A stretch of DNA of 64,000 nt, taken from Chitinophagaceae bacterium UBA1953. GTDB taxonomy: Bacteria; Bacteroidota; Bacteroidia; Chitinophagales; Chitinophagaceae. Positions 1-5,607 of the stretch are shown here, one piece after another. Numbering within the stretch: the stretch's first letter is position 1; every line of letters begins with the position of its first letter. Location of the stretch: positions 2,823 through 66,822 of the forward strand of contig DDEN01000061.1 of NCBI GenBank assembly GCA_002336115.1, written 5' to 3'. The position numbers and the translations under genes are program-made. The notes below the pieces were generated by a model. That model was not told the DNA's origin, did no database searches, and saw nothing but the letters and a program-made list of their open reading frames with translations.

Positions 1-181
1 TCATTTCTTTTAACGGGTTTACTGCGCCGAGTTTGTAAAACAAACGATCGATGGGATTGTATAAAGTATCAAGCATGGTTTTAGTTCCTGTAAAAACTTT
101 GCCGATATATCTTCCCAGTGGAACAGCCAGTAATACAACTGCTGCATACATCAGTACAATGCCTGTGATTTCTGTGTTCAT
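1..181 (-). CDS. kdpA: KdpA, potassium-transporting ATPase A subunit (5' part only)
   Basis: Only the first 60 codons lie in the window; the gene runs off the left edge. The reading begins MNTEITGIVLMYAAVV and continues through LAVPLGRYIGKVF and LYNPIDRLFYKLGAVNP, which are the first transmembrane helix and following loop typical of KdpA. KdpA is the K+-selective membrane subunit of the high-affinity KdpFABC pump. It starts three bases after the kdpF stop, so the two are translated from one transcript. The sigma-54 promoter at 380-395 and the regulator at 514-1857 belong to the same locus. Confidence 0.93.
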   Translation of the reverse strand, partial: MNTEITGIVLMYAAVVLLAVPLGRYIGKVFTGTKTMLDTLYNPIDRLFYKLGAVNPLKEM

Positions 182-184
182 CGT

Positions 185-262
185 TTAAAATTTTTCAGGT
201 TTAAGCAGCACAAAGCACATATATGCAAATACTGCAATAGCAATAATGAAAAGTGTGGTCAT
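185..262 (-). CDS. kdpF: KdpF, small stabilising subunit of the Kdp ATPase
   Basis: A 25-residue single-helix membrane peptide, MTTLFIIAIAVFAYMCF followed by VLLKPEKF. The C-terminal LLKPEKF is the hallmark of KdpF, which stabilises the KdpABC complex in the membrane. It is too short for most gene callers. It lies between the 27-residue microprotein (stop at 265) and kdpA (start at 181) on the same strand, with two- to three-base gaps, so the three are clearly co-transcribed. Confidence 0.92.
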   Translation of the reverse strand: MTTLFIIAIAVFAYMCFVLLKPEKF

Positions 263-264
263 GA

Positions 265-348
265 TTAAATTGTTTCGAAGTATTGAATGGTTTTGTAAAA
301 AAGGAGAAAACAAAGCAGCCCGGATATAACCAGTATGATCGTTGTCAT
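265..348 (-). CDS. 27-residue membrane microprotein heading the kdp operon
   Basis: Open frame of 27 codons on the minus strand: MTTIILVISGLLCFLLFY then KTIQYFETI. It has one hydrophobic helix (about residues 4-18) and a short charged tail, so it is a single-pass membrane peptide like KdpF but without the LLKPEKF tail. It is the first frame downstream of the sigma-54 promoter; the predicted transcript start (about 369) lies roughly 21 bases before the ATG. It ends two bases before kdpF. I have the impression that similar short frames precede kdpF in other Bacteroidota, but no function is known to me. It may be a duplicated, diverged KdpF-like subunit. Confidence 0.7.
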   Translation of the reverse strand: MTTIILVISGLLCFLLFYKTIQYFETI

Positions 349-379
349 TTTTTTGAGGGTTTTGATATGCCGGAATACC

Positions 380-395
380 GGCAAGTGCCGCACCA
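380..395 (-). promoter_or_regulatory. Sigma-54 (-24/-12) promoter for the kdp operon
   Basis: On the minus strand the sequence is TGGTGCGGCACTTGCC. It fits the RpoN consensus TGGYRCG-N4-TTGC with GG and GC 12 bases apart. The -12 C is at 381, predicting transcription from about 369 towards kdpF/kdpA. A sigma-54-dependent activator with a GAFTGA loop is encoded directly upstream (514-1857). An inverted repeat TGCCGG-AATA-CCGGCA (368-383) overlaps the -12 box and the start site and could be an operator or a leader hairpin. Confidence 0.82.
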
Positions 396-463
396 TTTTA
401 TGGCTGTTGTGCTGAAACTCTTTGCTGTTAAGTGTTTGAGGTTTTTCAGGAAAACGCAGGCAA

Positions 464-490
464 TAAAAAACCCTTTCATTTTGAAAGGGT
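464..490 (-). terminator. Rho-independent terminator of the NtrC-type regulator gene
   Basis: Stem CCCTTTC-ATTTT-GAAAGGG at 471-489, followed on the minus strand by a T run (464-470). It sits about 25 bases after the stop codon of the regulator and before the sigma-54 promoter, so the regulator and the kdp operon are separate transcripts. Confidence 0.85.
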
Positions 491-513
491 CTGCACTATC
501 GTTTTGAAAGTAA

Positions 514-1857
514 TTAACTGATTTTGTATTCTTCGAGTTTGCGGTACAGGGTGGTTAAGGCAATGTTGAGGAGCTTTGCTGTTTCTGTTTTATTACCGTT
601 TGTATAGTTGAGTACTTTCTGAATATGAATTTTTTCTGCACTTGCCAGGTCAAAGGCTGAAAGAATATTGCCTTCATTGCTTTTCAGTTGCTGAAGTTCA
701 GATGGGAGTGAACTTGCAGACAGTTCGTTTTCATCTGTCAGAATAACGCTGCGTTCAATCACATTTTTCAGTTCACGGATATTGCCTTTCCAGGCATGCA
801 GCTTCAGTGCTTCGAGATAAGGTTTTGAGAAACGCATGTTTTTCTTACCCGCTTTTATGGCAAACTGTTCAAGAAAATAATCAGCCAGCAATTCTATATC
901 AGCCACCCGTTCTCTTAGAGGTGGTAATGAAATACTGAAAACAGAAATCCGGTAATAGAGATCTTCCCTGAACGTTCCTTTTTTTATCTCTTCCTGCAAA
1001 TCCCTGTTGGTTGCTGCAATAATGCGGACGTTTACCCTGGTTGTTTTACTATCGCCCACTTTTAAAAACTCACCGGTTTCCAGTACTCTCAGCAATTTGG
1101 CCTGTAATGCCAGCGGCATTTCACCAATTTCATCCAGAAAGACAGTGCCGCCATCTGCTTCTTCAAAAATTCCTTTACTGTCTTTTACAGCACCTGTAAA
1201 CGCACCTGCTTTATGACCAAACAATTCGTTTTCCAGCAACTCATTGCTGAATGCAGAACAGTTGATGGCAACAAATCCTTGTCCTTTCCTTTTGCCGGCA
1301 TTATGAACAGCATGTGCAAACACCTCTTTTCCTGTTCCTGTTTCACCCGTTAATAAAACGGTGGCATCCGTTGCTGCTACTTTTGTTGCTGCTTCATAAG
1401 CAGCCTGGATAGCTTTTGATTTGCCGGGAATAGTGTTAAAGGAATATTTGTTTCCCAATTGTTTTTCGAGTTGCTGCACCCGTTTTGACAGTGCTACTTT
1501 TTCGGCTGCTTTGTACAGGAGGGGAATGATGCGGTTGTTGTCGTCTCCTTTTGTGATATAATCAAAAGCTCCGTTTTTAATGGCCTGCACACTGTCGGGA
1601 ATATTACCGTAAGCTGTAAGCAAAATGATTTCAACAGCAGGATATTTTTCTTTGATGGTCTTCGATAACTCTACCCCGTTCCCATCGGGAAGCTTCACAT
1701 CGCATAGCACCACATCAACCTCGTTATCCTGCATTTTTTTTAACCCTGCTCTGCAATCGGCAGCCTGTATCACATCAAAACCTTCCAGCGAAATAATCTT
1801 TGATAAGAGTGTGCGTAGTTTTTCTTCGTCGTCGATGATGAGAATATGATTCAACAT
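514..1857 (-). CDS. Sigma-54-dependent response regulator (NtrC family)
   Basis: 447 residues with the full three-domain layout of NtrC-type activators. The receiver domain (1-120) has acidic pair D9-D10 and phospho-acceptor D53 (in VLCDVKLPD). The AAA+ domain (about 140-380) has Walker A GETGTGKE at 171-178 and the GAFTGA sigma-54 contact loop at 218-223, plus arginine-finger-like PLRERV. A Fis-type helix-turn-helix closes the C terminus (NKTETAKLLNIALTTLYRKL). The partner kinase is not in the window. Its position just upstream of a kdp operon with its own sigma-54 promoter makes it the likely kdp activator, replacing the OmpR-type KdpE of proteobacteria. That link is inferred from position. 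Confidence 0.93.
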   Translation of the reverse strand: MLNHILIIDDEEKLRTLLSKIISLEGFDVIQAADCRAGLKKMQDNEVDVVLCDVKLPDGNGVELSKTIKEKYPAVEIILLTAYGNIPDSVQAIKNGAFDYITKGDDNNRIIPLLYKAAEKVALSKRVQQLEKQLGNKYSFNTIPGKSKAIQAAYEAATKVAATDATVLLTGETGTGKEVFAHAVHNAGKRKGQGFVAINCSAFSNELLENELFGHKAGAFTGAVKDSKGIFEEADGGTVFLDEIGEMPLALQAKLLRVLETGEFLKVGDSKTTRVNVRIIAATNRDLQEEIKKGTFREDLYYRISVFSISLPPLRERVADIELLADYFLEQFAIKAGKKNMRFSKPYLEALKLHAWKGNIRELKNVIERSVILTDENELSASSLPSELQQLKSNEGNILSAFDLASAEKIHIQKVLNYTNGNKTETAKLLNIALTTLYRKLEEYKIS

Positions 1858-1960
1858 ACTTTATGCGTGAGATTTCGGTTGTAAATATACACGAATGAAT
1901 GATGGTGCTGAAAGCAGGGGCAGACGCATATGGTTTATTGTTTGGAATTTGGGGTTGTGA

Positions 1961-1996
1961 GAACCGCCGCCAGCGTTTAGAACGGCTGACAGGTTG
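1961..1996. repeat. Short palindromic repeat, CCGCCAGC type (copy 1, imperfect)
   Basis: Contains GAACCGCCGCCAGCGTTTAG followed by AACGGCTGACAGG. It matches the copies near 2592 and 41326 but its two arms no longer pair completely. It lies upstream of the NtrC-type gene in non-coding sequence. Confidence 0.6.
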
Positions 1997-2011
1997 AATG
2001 ACTTTATCCAA

Positions 2012-2356
2012 CTTTATCTATGCCCTTGAGTGGGCTTTGACCGGGAGTTGCAAGCCTTTATAGACGAATTGTCTTGTACTGAAAAAACTTTGCAGTTAGA
2101 GTTGCTTTACCTGATGTTTATTGTCACTTTTTGTCCCGATGCCACCACGGTCGGGATGTGAACACCTGCCCAATCCTTCGACGGCTCAGGAGAAACCCCG
2201 TCTGACCGGTCGGGTAGTGCTGCCCGAAACCGGAAGCAGCCTTGATTAAGCTGAAGTGCTACTTTGTTTGGCAGGTTGATTTATTGTTGAAGTATAAAAT
2301 GCTAACATGGTTTTTGATATGGGGCACCTGATGAGAGTTTACAGACTCTGCCGGGT
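2012..2356. repeat. Gene-free stretch with a partial modular palindromic repeat (copy A0)
   Basis: No convincing gene. From about 2124 to 2280 it holds a divergent member of the modular repeat family: CACTTTTTGTCCCGATG, a CGGTCGGGATGTGAAC block, the CCTTCGACGGCTCAGG block, then a degenerate stem ending in CCGGAAGCAGCCTTGATTAA. The remainder (2281-2356) is the tail sequence shared with the copies near 12300 and 12540. Confidence 0.65.
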
Positions 2357-2360
2357 ACTC

Positions 2361-2507
2361 TTTTCTTTTTGTTTGGCCAAAAAGAAACAAAAAGGCCCCC
2401 GATTTTGAATGACGGCCCAAAATCGGAAGCAGCTCCGATTAAGCTGAAGTACTACTGTAGTGAAGAGCTGAAGGAAGTCGATTGGGGATACTATGTGTTG
2501 CAGGTTG
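2361..2507. repeat. Modular palindromic repeat, copy A
   Basis: First hairpin CTTTTTGTTTGGCC/AAAAAGAAACAAAAAG, then second hairpin with arms CCGATTTTG (2399-2407) and CAAAATCGG (2418-2426), then a conserved single-stranded tail (GATTAAGCTGAAGTACTACT to GATACTATGTGTTGCAGG). Two overlapping short frames across it are probably repeat sequence, not genes. Confidence 0.8.
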
Positions 2508-2591
2508 AGCAAAGGCGAAAGGCTGAAAGCGAAAAGCGTAATGCTGAATGCAAAAGGCGGGGGTGCTTATAGTTTCCGGCTGAGCGAACCG

Positions 2592-2652
2592 CCGTCAGCG
2601 TCCGGAACGGCTGACGGGGTGAGTGGGCTTTTCCATACAGTAAGCCCTTTTT
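2592..2652. repeat. CCGTCAGC-type palindrome followed by a terminator-like hairpin
   Basis: Arms CCGTCAGC (2592-2599) and GCTGACGG (2610-2617) pair perfectly; relative to the copy at 41326 both arms changed together. Directly after it, GGGCTT (2625-2630) and AAGCCC (2642-2647) form a second hairpin followed by five Ts, which looks like a terminator on the plus strand although no plus-strand gene lies upstream. Confidence 0.65.
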
Positions 2653-2856
2653 GGCCATTCACGGTAATTATGGCTATTCATGATTAAAACGGCTGAAACG
2701 GCCGTTTCATTTTCAATCCTTTTTTGTACGGAGTAATCTTGTGCTGTGGTGTTTATGCTTTATTGCTGCAGCAGCTGAGCAGCGATGAAGAACTGATCCG
2801 GACAGTAGTGAACATCATTGAACTTTTATTTTCCAACTTTTTTAAAACAAGATTTT

Positions 2857-3612
2857 ATGGCACAACAAAAAGGGATACTGCCATTGCAAGGAACGATTGG
2901 CAATATCACATTTTATAAAAGCCAGGACGGATACCTGGCAAGAGAAAAGGGCGGACTGAGCGCTGAACGTATTGCCAATGACCCGGCCTTTGCCAGAACA
3001 AGGGAAAACGGTGCTGAATTCGGACGGGCCGGAAAGGCCGGAAAAATCCTCCGCAGTTCACTCCGTGGATTGCTGGTAAATGTATCGGACGGTAAAATGG
3101 TGGCGAGGCTGACCAAGGAAATGATGCGGGTAATCAAAGCCGATGCCGTTAATGACCGTGGACAGCGTAATGTTATTGACGGCGAAGTGTTGCTGCTGAA
3201 TGGTTTTGATTTTAACATCAGCAGCAAACTGGGTTCGACCTTGTTTGCACCCTACACCGTGAGTGTAAACAGGGTGAGCGGATTGCTGACGGTGAATGTA
3301 CCATCGTTTATACCGGCGAACATGGTTGCTGCACCGGCAGGTGCCACCCATTTTAAACTGGTATCGGCCGGAGCTGCTGTTGATTTTGAAAACAACGTGT
3401 ACGATGTTGTACAGCAGGCTGGCAGTTATACTGCACTTGACGGCACCACCACCTCTGTGCTGGCGCTGGACCACCAGTTGCCTGCCAACAGCACACACCC
3501 GCTGTTTCTTGTAATGGGTGTTGAGTTTTACCAACAGGTGAACAGTGTGTTTTATTCACTTAAAAACGGAGCGTTTAATGCGCTGACTGTTATAAACGTG
3601 GATACACCGTAA
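2857..3612 (+). CDS. Phage-like protein of unknown function, DUF6266-like N terminus
   Basis: 251 residues from ATG 2857 (MAQQKGILPLQGTIGNITFY); an in-frame ATG at 2818 is possible, but the start chosen matches the conserved opening. The N-terminal GTIGNITFYKSQDGYLAREK followed by ERIANDPAFARTRENGAEFG and a basic AGKAGKILRSSLR stretch is a pattern I know from Bacteroidota hypothetical proteins, and it resembles the opening of DUF6266 proteins. The second half is beta-rich. No signal peptide is apparent. It is the first gene of a four-gene run with DUF5675 and two small membrane proteins, ending at a strong terminator. Function unknown; a structural or tail-like role is a guess. Confidence 0.75.
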   Translation: MAQQKGILPLQGTIGNITFYKSQDGYLAREKGGLSAERIANDPAFARTRENGAEFGRAGKAGKILRSSLRGLLVNVSDGKMVARLTKEMMRVIKADAVNDRGQRNVIDGEVLLLNGFDFNISSKLGSTLFAPYTVSVNRVSGLLTVNVPSFIPANMVAAPAGATHFKLVSAGAAVDFENNVYDVVQQAGSYTALDGTTTSVLALDHQLPANSTHPLFLVMGVEFYQQVNSVFYSLKNGAFNALTVINVDTP

Positions 3613-3644
3613 ACGTTCATTTTTTCACTTTTCAATTTTTGCAC

Positions 3645-4097
3645 ATGAAACTGGAGCTTGTAAGGGTGTACCTGCCCGGCGGCACGAACGGGACCATTTT
3701 CCTGAACGGAAAGAAGGTATGTTCAAGTATTGAACTGCCGTGGAAGAACAACGAACCCCGTATTTCGTGTATCCCGGAGGGTGAGTATGCACTTCGTAAA
3801 CGATACAGTCCGAAGTTTAAGGAGCATCTTCTACTGGAGGATGTACCCGGCCGGAGCCTGATATTAATCCATCCTGCCAATGATGCTTTAAAGGAACTGA
3901 AGGGCTGTATTGCCCCGGTTACCACTGTAACAGGAGAAGGGAAAGGAACGGCATCAAGAGCAGCATTGAAAGAACTGCTGCAACTGATAAGCCCTGTTTT
4001 AAAAAAGGGCGAGCCAATTTTTTTACACATTCAACAGAAAAAAGATGAAAAATACAATTGTAAAGCGTGTGAAGCGCCGTACTCCCCGCTTCTTTAA
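3645..4097 (+). CDS. DUF5675 family protein
   Basis: 150 residues from ATG 3645 (MKLELVRVYLPGGTNGTIF); the TTG two codons upstream is less likely. Signature segments visible are CSSIELPWKNNEPRISCIPE, GEYALRKRYSPKF, LILIHPANDALKELKGCIAP and VTTVTGEGKGTASR. These match DUF5675, a family with conserved His and Cys (HPAN, GCIAP) found in phages and phage-like clusters. The C-terminal tail overlaps the next gene by 53 bases in another frame. The biochemical role is unknown to me; association with holin-sized proteins hints at a cell-wall or lysis-related task (inference). Confidence 0.85.
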   Translation: MKLELVRVYLPGGTNGTIFLNGKKVCSSIELPWKNNEPRISCIPEGEYALRKRYSPKFKEHLLLEDVPGRSLILIHPANDALKELKGCIAPVTTVTGEGKGTASRAALKELLQLISPVLKKGEPIFLHIQQKKDEKYNCKACEAPYSPLL

Positions 4098-4263
4098 AAA
4101 GGTACGCAATATCAGCGTCATCCTTGCCGGTGCGGGTGCATCGATATTAGCTGCACCTGTGGCCTTACCTGCGGTGCTGATCAAGATAGCAGGTTACCTG
4201 GCAGTGGCGGGAGCAGTTGCAGGAAGTGTGAGCCAGACAGCGGTTACCAATGAACGTGAGTAG
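4045..4263 (+). CDS. Small membrane protein, holin-like
   Basis: 72 residues. The N terminus is very basic (MKNTIVKRVKRRTPRFFKKV), followed by a long hydrophobic region (about 22-62) that would form one or two helices (ILAGAGASILAAPVALPAVL, IAGYLAVAGAVAGSVSQ). Size, charge and topology are those of phage holins. It overlaps the end of the DUF5675 gene and the start of the next small membrane gene, implying translational coupling. I have seen this family beside DUF5675 in other Bacteroidota. Holin function is inferred, not shown. Confidence 0.75.
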   Translation: MKNTIVKRVKRRTPRFFKKVRNISVILAGAGASILAAPVALPAVLIKIAGYLAVAGAVAGSVSQTAVTNERE

Positions 4264-4267
4264 CTGT

Positions 4268-4447
4268 ATGGAACATGGCTTACATGTTAAGACAGGAACT
4301 GCGGGTGGTACACTCCTGATTATACTCTGGAATATCCAGGCTTCTGATTTATTACGGACGGCGGTGCTTGCTGCTGTTGGAGCGGTGGTGAGTTACGGGG
4401 TTTCGTATTTGATGAGGAGGTTGATTGGGAGGAGGCCGAAGCGGTGA
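4268..4447 (+). CDS. Small membrane protein, second holin-sized gene
   Basis: 59 residues from ATG 4268 (MEHGLHVKTGTAGGTLLII); an in-frame ATG at 4250 overlaps the previous stop and would add six residues. One hydrophobic stretch (TLLIILWNI), then a second helix TAVLAAVGAVVSYGVSYLM and a basic end RRLIGRRPKR. The combination of a glycine-rich start, two helices and an arginine-rich tail recurs next to DUF5675 genes. It closes the cassette; the terminator starts nine bases later. Confidence 0.72.
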   Translation: MEHGLHVKTGTAGGTLLIILWNIQASDLLRTAVLAAVGAVVSYGVSYLMRRLIGRRPKR

Positions 4448-4455
4448 AATTTGGA

Positions 4456-4487
4456 AGCCCCGACGATGGTGTCGGGGCTTTTTTTTG
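4456..4487 (+). terminator. Strong Rho-independent terminator of the DUF5675 cassette
   Basis: Perfect stem AGCCCCGAC-GATGGT-GTCGGGGCT (4456-4479) followed by eight Ts. The right half of this terminator plus the following bases recurs at about 5090-5140, showing that the downstream repeat block was duplicated from here. Confidence 0.92.
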
Positions 4488-4509
4488 TGCGATTCAAAAG
4501 GGGGTATTT

Positions 4510-4659
4510 GTCACTTTTTGTTTGCCCAAAAAGTAACCAAAAAGGGCCCCGATTTTGAATGACGGCCCAAAATCGGAAGCAGCTTTGATTAAGCTTTTGT
4601 TCTACTGTAGTTAAGAGCAGTTGAAAGTCGATTGAGGATACTATGTTTAGCAGTTTGAG
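4510..4659. repeat. Modular palindromic repeat, copy B
   Basis: First hairpin CTTTTTGTTTGCCC/AAAAAGTAACCAAAAAG, second hairpin CCGATTTTG (4549-4557)/CAAAATCGG, then the tail with GATTAAGCTTTTGTTCTACT and GATTGAGGATACTATG. Confidence 0.8.
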
Positions 4660-4738
4660 TGAAAGTTAAGTGTATGATTTTTTGCAGAGGGTTGATTGTT
4701 GGGATGATGTAGTTTGTGCGGTACGCAAAGGATTATTT

Positions 4739-5060
4739 CTTACTTTTTGCCCCGACGCTGCGGTTGGGATGTGAACATTTGCCCAATCCTTCGACAAGCT
4801 CAGGAAAAAGAAAAAGGCCCTCCGCAATTAATATCCAGCATGATTATTCGCTTGTTTGTTTATTGTTTTTTTGAGCTCATGAATGAATTCATTTGCGGGA
4901 AAAACGCCTTGATTTGACAGCGTTACTACTGTGGTTAAGAGCTTGAGGATTTCTATTGTGCAACTCTGGTGTTGCAATATGGGTGATAGTAAACAGTAAG
5001 ATTTTATGTATTGTTGATTGATTAGCGGGAAGAGGTTGTTTGTGATAAACTCCCGGGGCC
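4739..5060. repeat. Modular palindromic repeat, copy C (divergent)
   Basis: Starts with CTTTTTGCCCCGACGCTGCGG, contains the CCTTCGACAAGCTCAGG block, and replaces the usual second stem with a different, longer segment (CCGCAATTAATATCCAGCAT through ATTCATTTGCGGG, whose ends CCGCAA and TTTGCGG can pair). The tail (TTACTACTGTGGTTAAGAGC) and the following 130 bases are shared with copy E. Confidence 0.7.
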
Positions 5061-5345
5061 GGTTGCAGCAGACCCCGGGCGGACATAAATGGTGTCGGGG
5101 CTTTTTTTGTGCGATACATAAAGGAGTATTTGTCACTTTTTGTCCCGACGCTGCGGTCGGGATGTAAACATTTGTCCAATCCTTCGACAGCTCAGGAGTA
5201 ACCAAAAAGGGGCCCGAAAACCAATATCCAGCATGGTTTTCGGATGATGCCCTGATTTAGCAATAACACAACTGTAGTGAATGGCATTAGAATTTCTATT
5301 GTACAACTTATGTGTAGGAGGTTGTGGGCTGGTCAGTGTAAGATA
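5040..5345. repeat. Modular palindromic repeat, copy D, with duplicated terminator half
   Basis: Begins with a GC-rich hairpin (CCCGGGG/CCCCGGG, about 5051-5079) also present near 8610, then GGTGTCGGGGCTTTTTTTG, a copy of the right half of the terminator at 4456-4487. It continues with the inserted CCCGACGCTGCGGTCGGG and CCTTCGACAGCTCAGG blocks, the second hairpin CCGAAAACC (5214-5222)/GGTTTTCGG (5235-5243), and the tail. From 5346 to 5607 I see no gene; the end of this stretch is the promoter region of the adhesin gene. Confidence 0.75.
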
Positions 5346-5607
5346 CTATGTGTATAAAGTTGATAAGGTGAAAGGCTTAATGCTGAAGACAGGGGGCGTT
5401 CCAGGTTTTAAGGTTTTTGAAACCTGAGTGGTCGGCTGGTAAGAGGTTGAACAAACGGCAAGAGCTTTTTTGTGGATCCTGCTGCCGTTTATGATTTATA
5501 TATTAAGCTTATACATAAGTAAAATGTTGCAACTGTTTATTTTGTAAATTCGTCCTTAACAATAACCTTATCAGATTAATCATCTTAAACATTTTATTCA
5601 ATCACTT

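Noticed and set aside
283..507. Plus-strand 74-codon frame upstream of the NtrC-type gene
   Set aside because: It runs antisense through the terminator, the sigma-54 promoter and the 27-residue microprotein and has no protein-family look.
2369..2687. Two overlapping plus-strand frames of 64-67 codons
   Set aside because: They translate the modular repeat; the same frames are not kept in other copies.
3058..3534. Minus-strand 158-codon frame inside the phage-like gene
   Set aside because: Shadow frame opposite a gene with clear family features; composition (Cys, His, Gln runs) is not protein-like.
2857..4487. Complete prophage
   Set aside because: No integrase, terminase, capsid or portal gene lies nearby; only a four-gene cassette is present.
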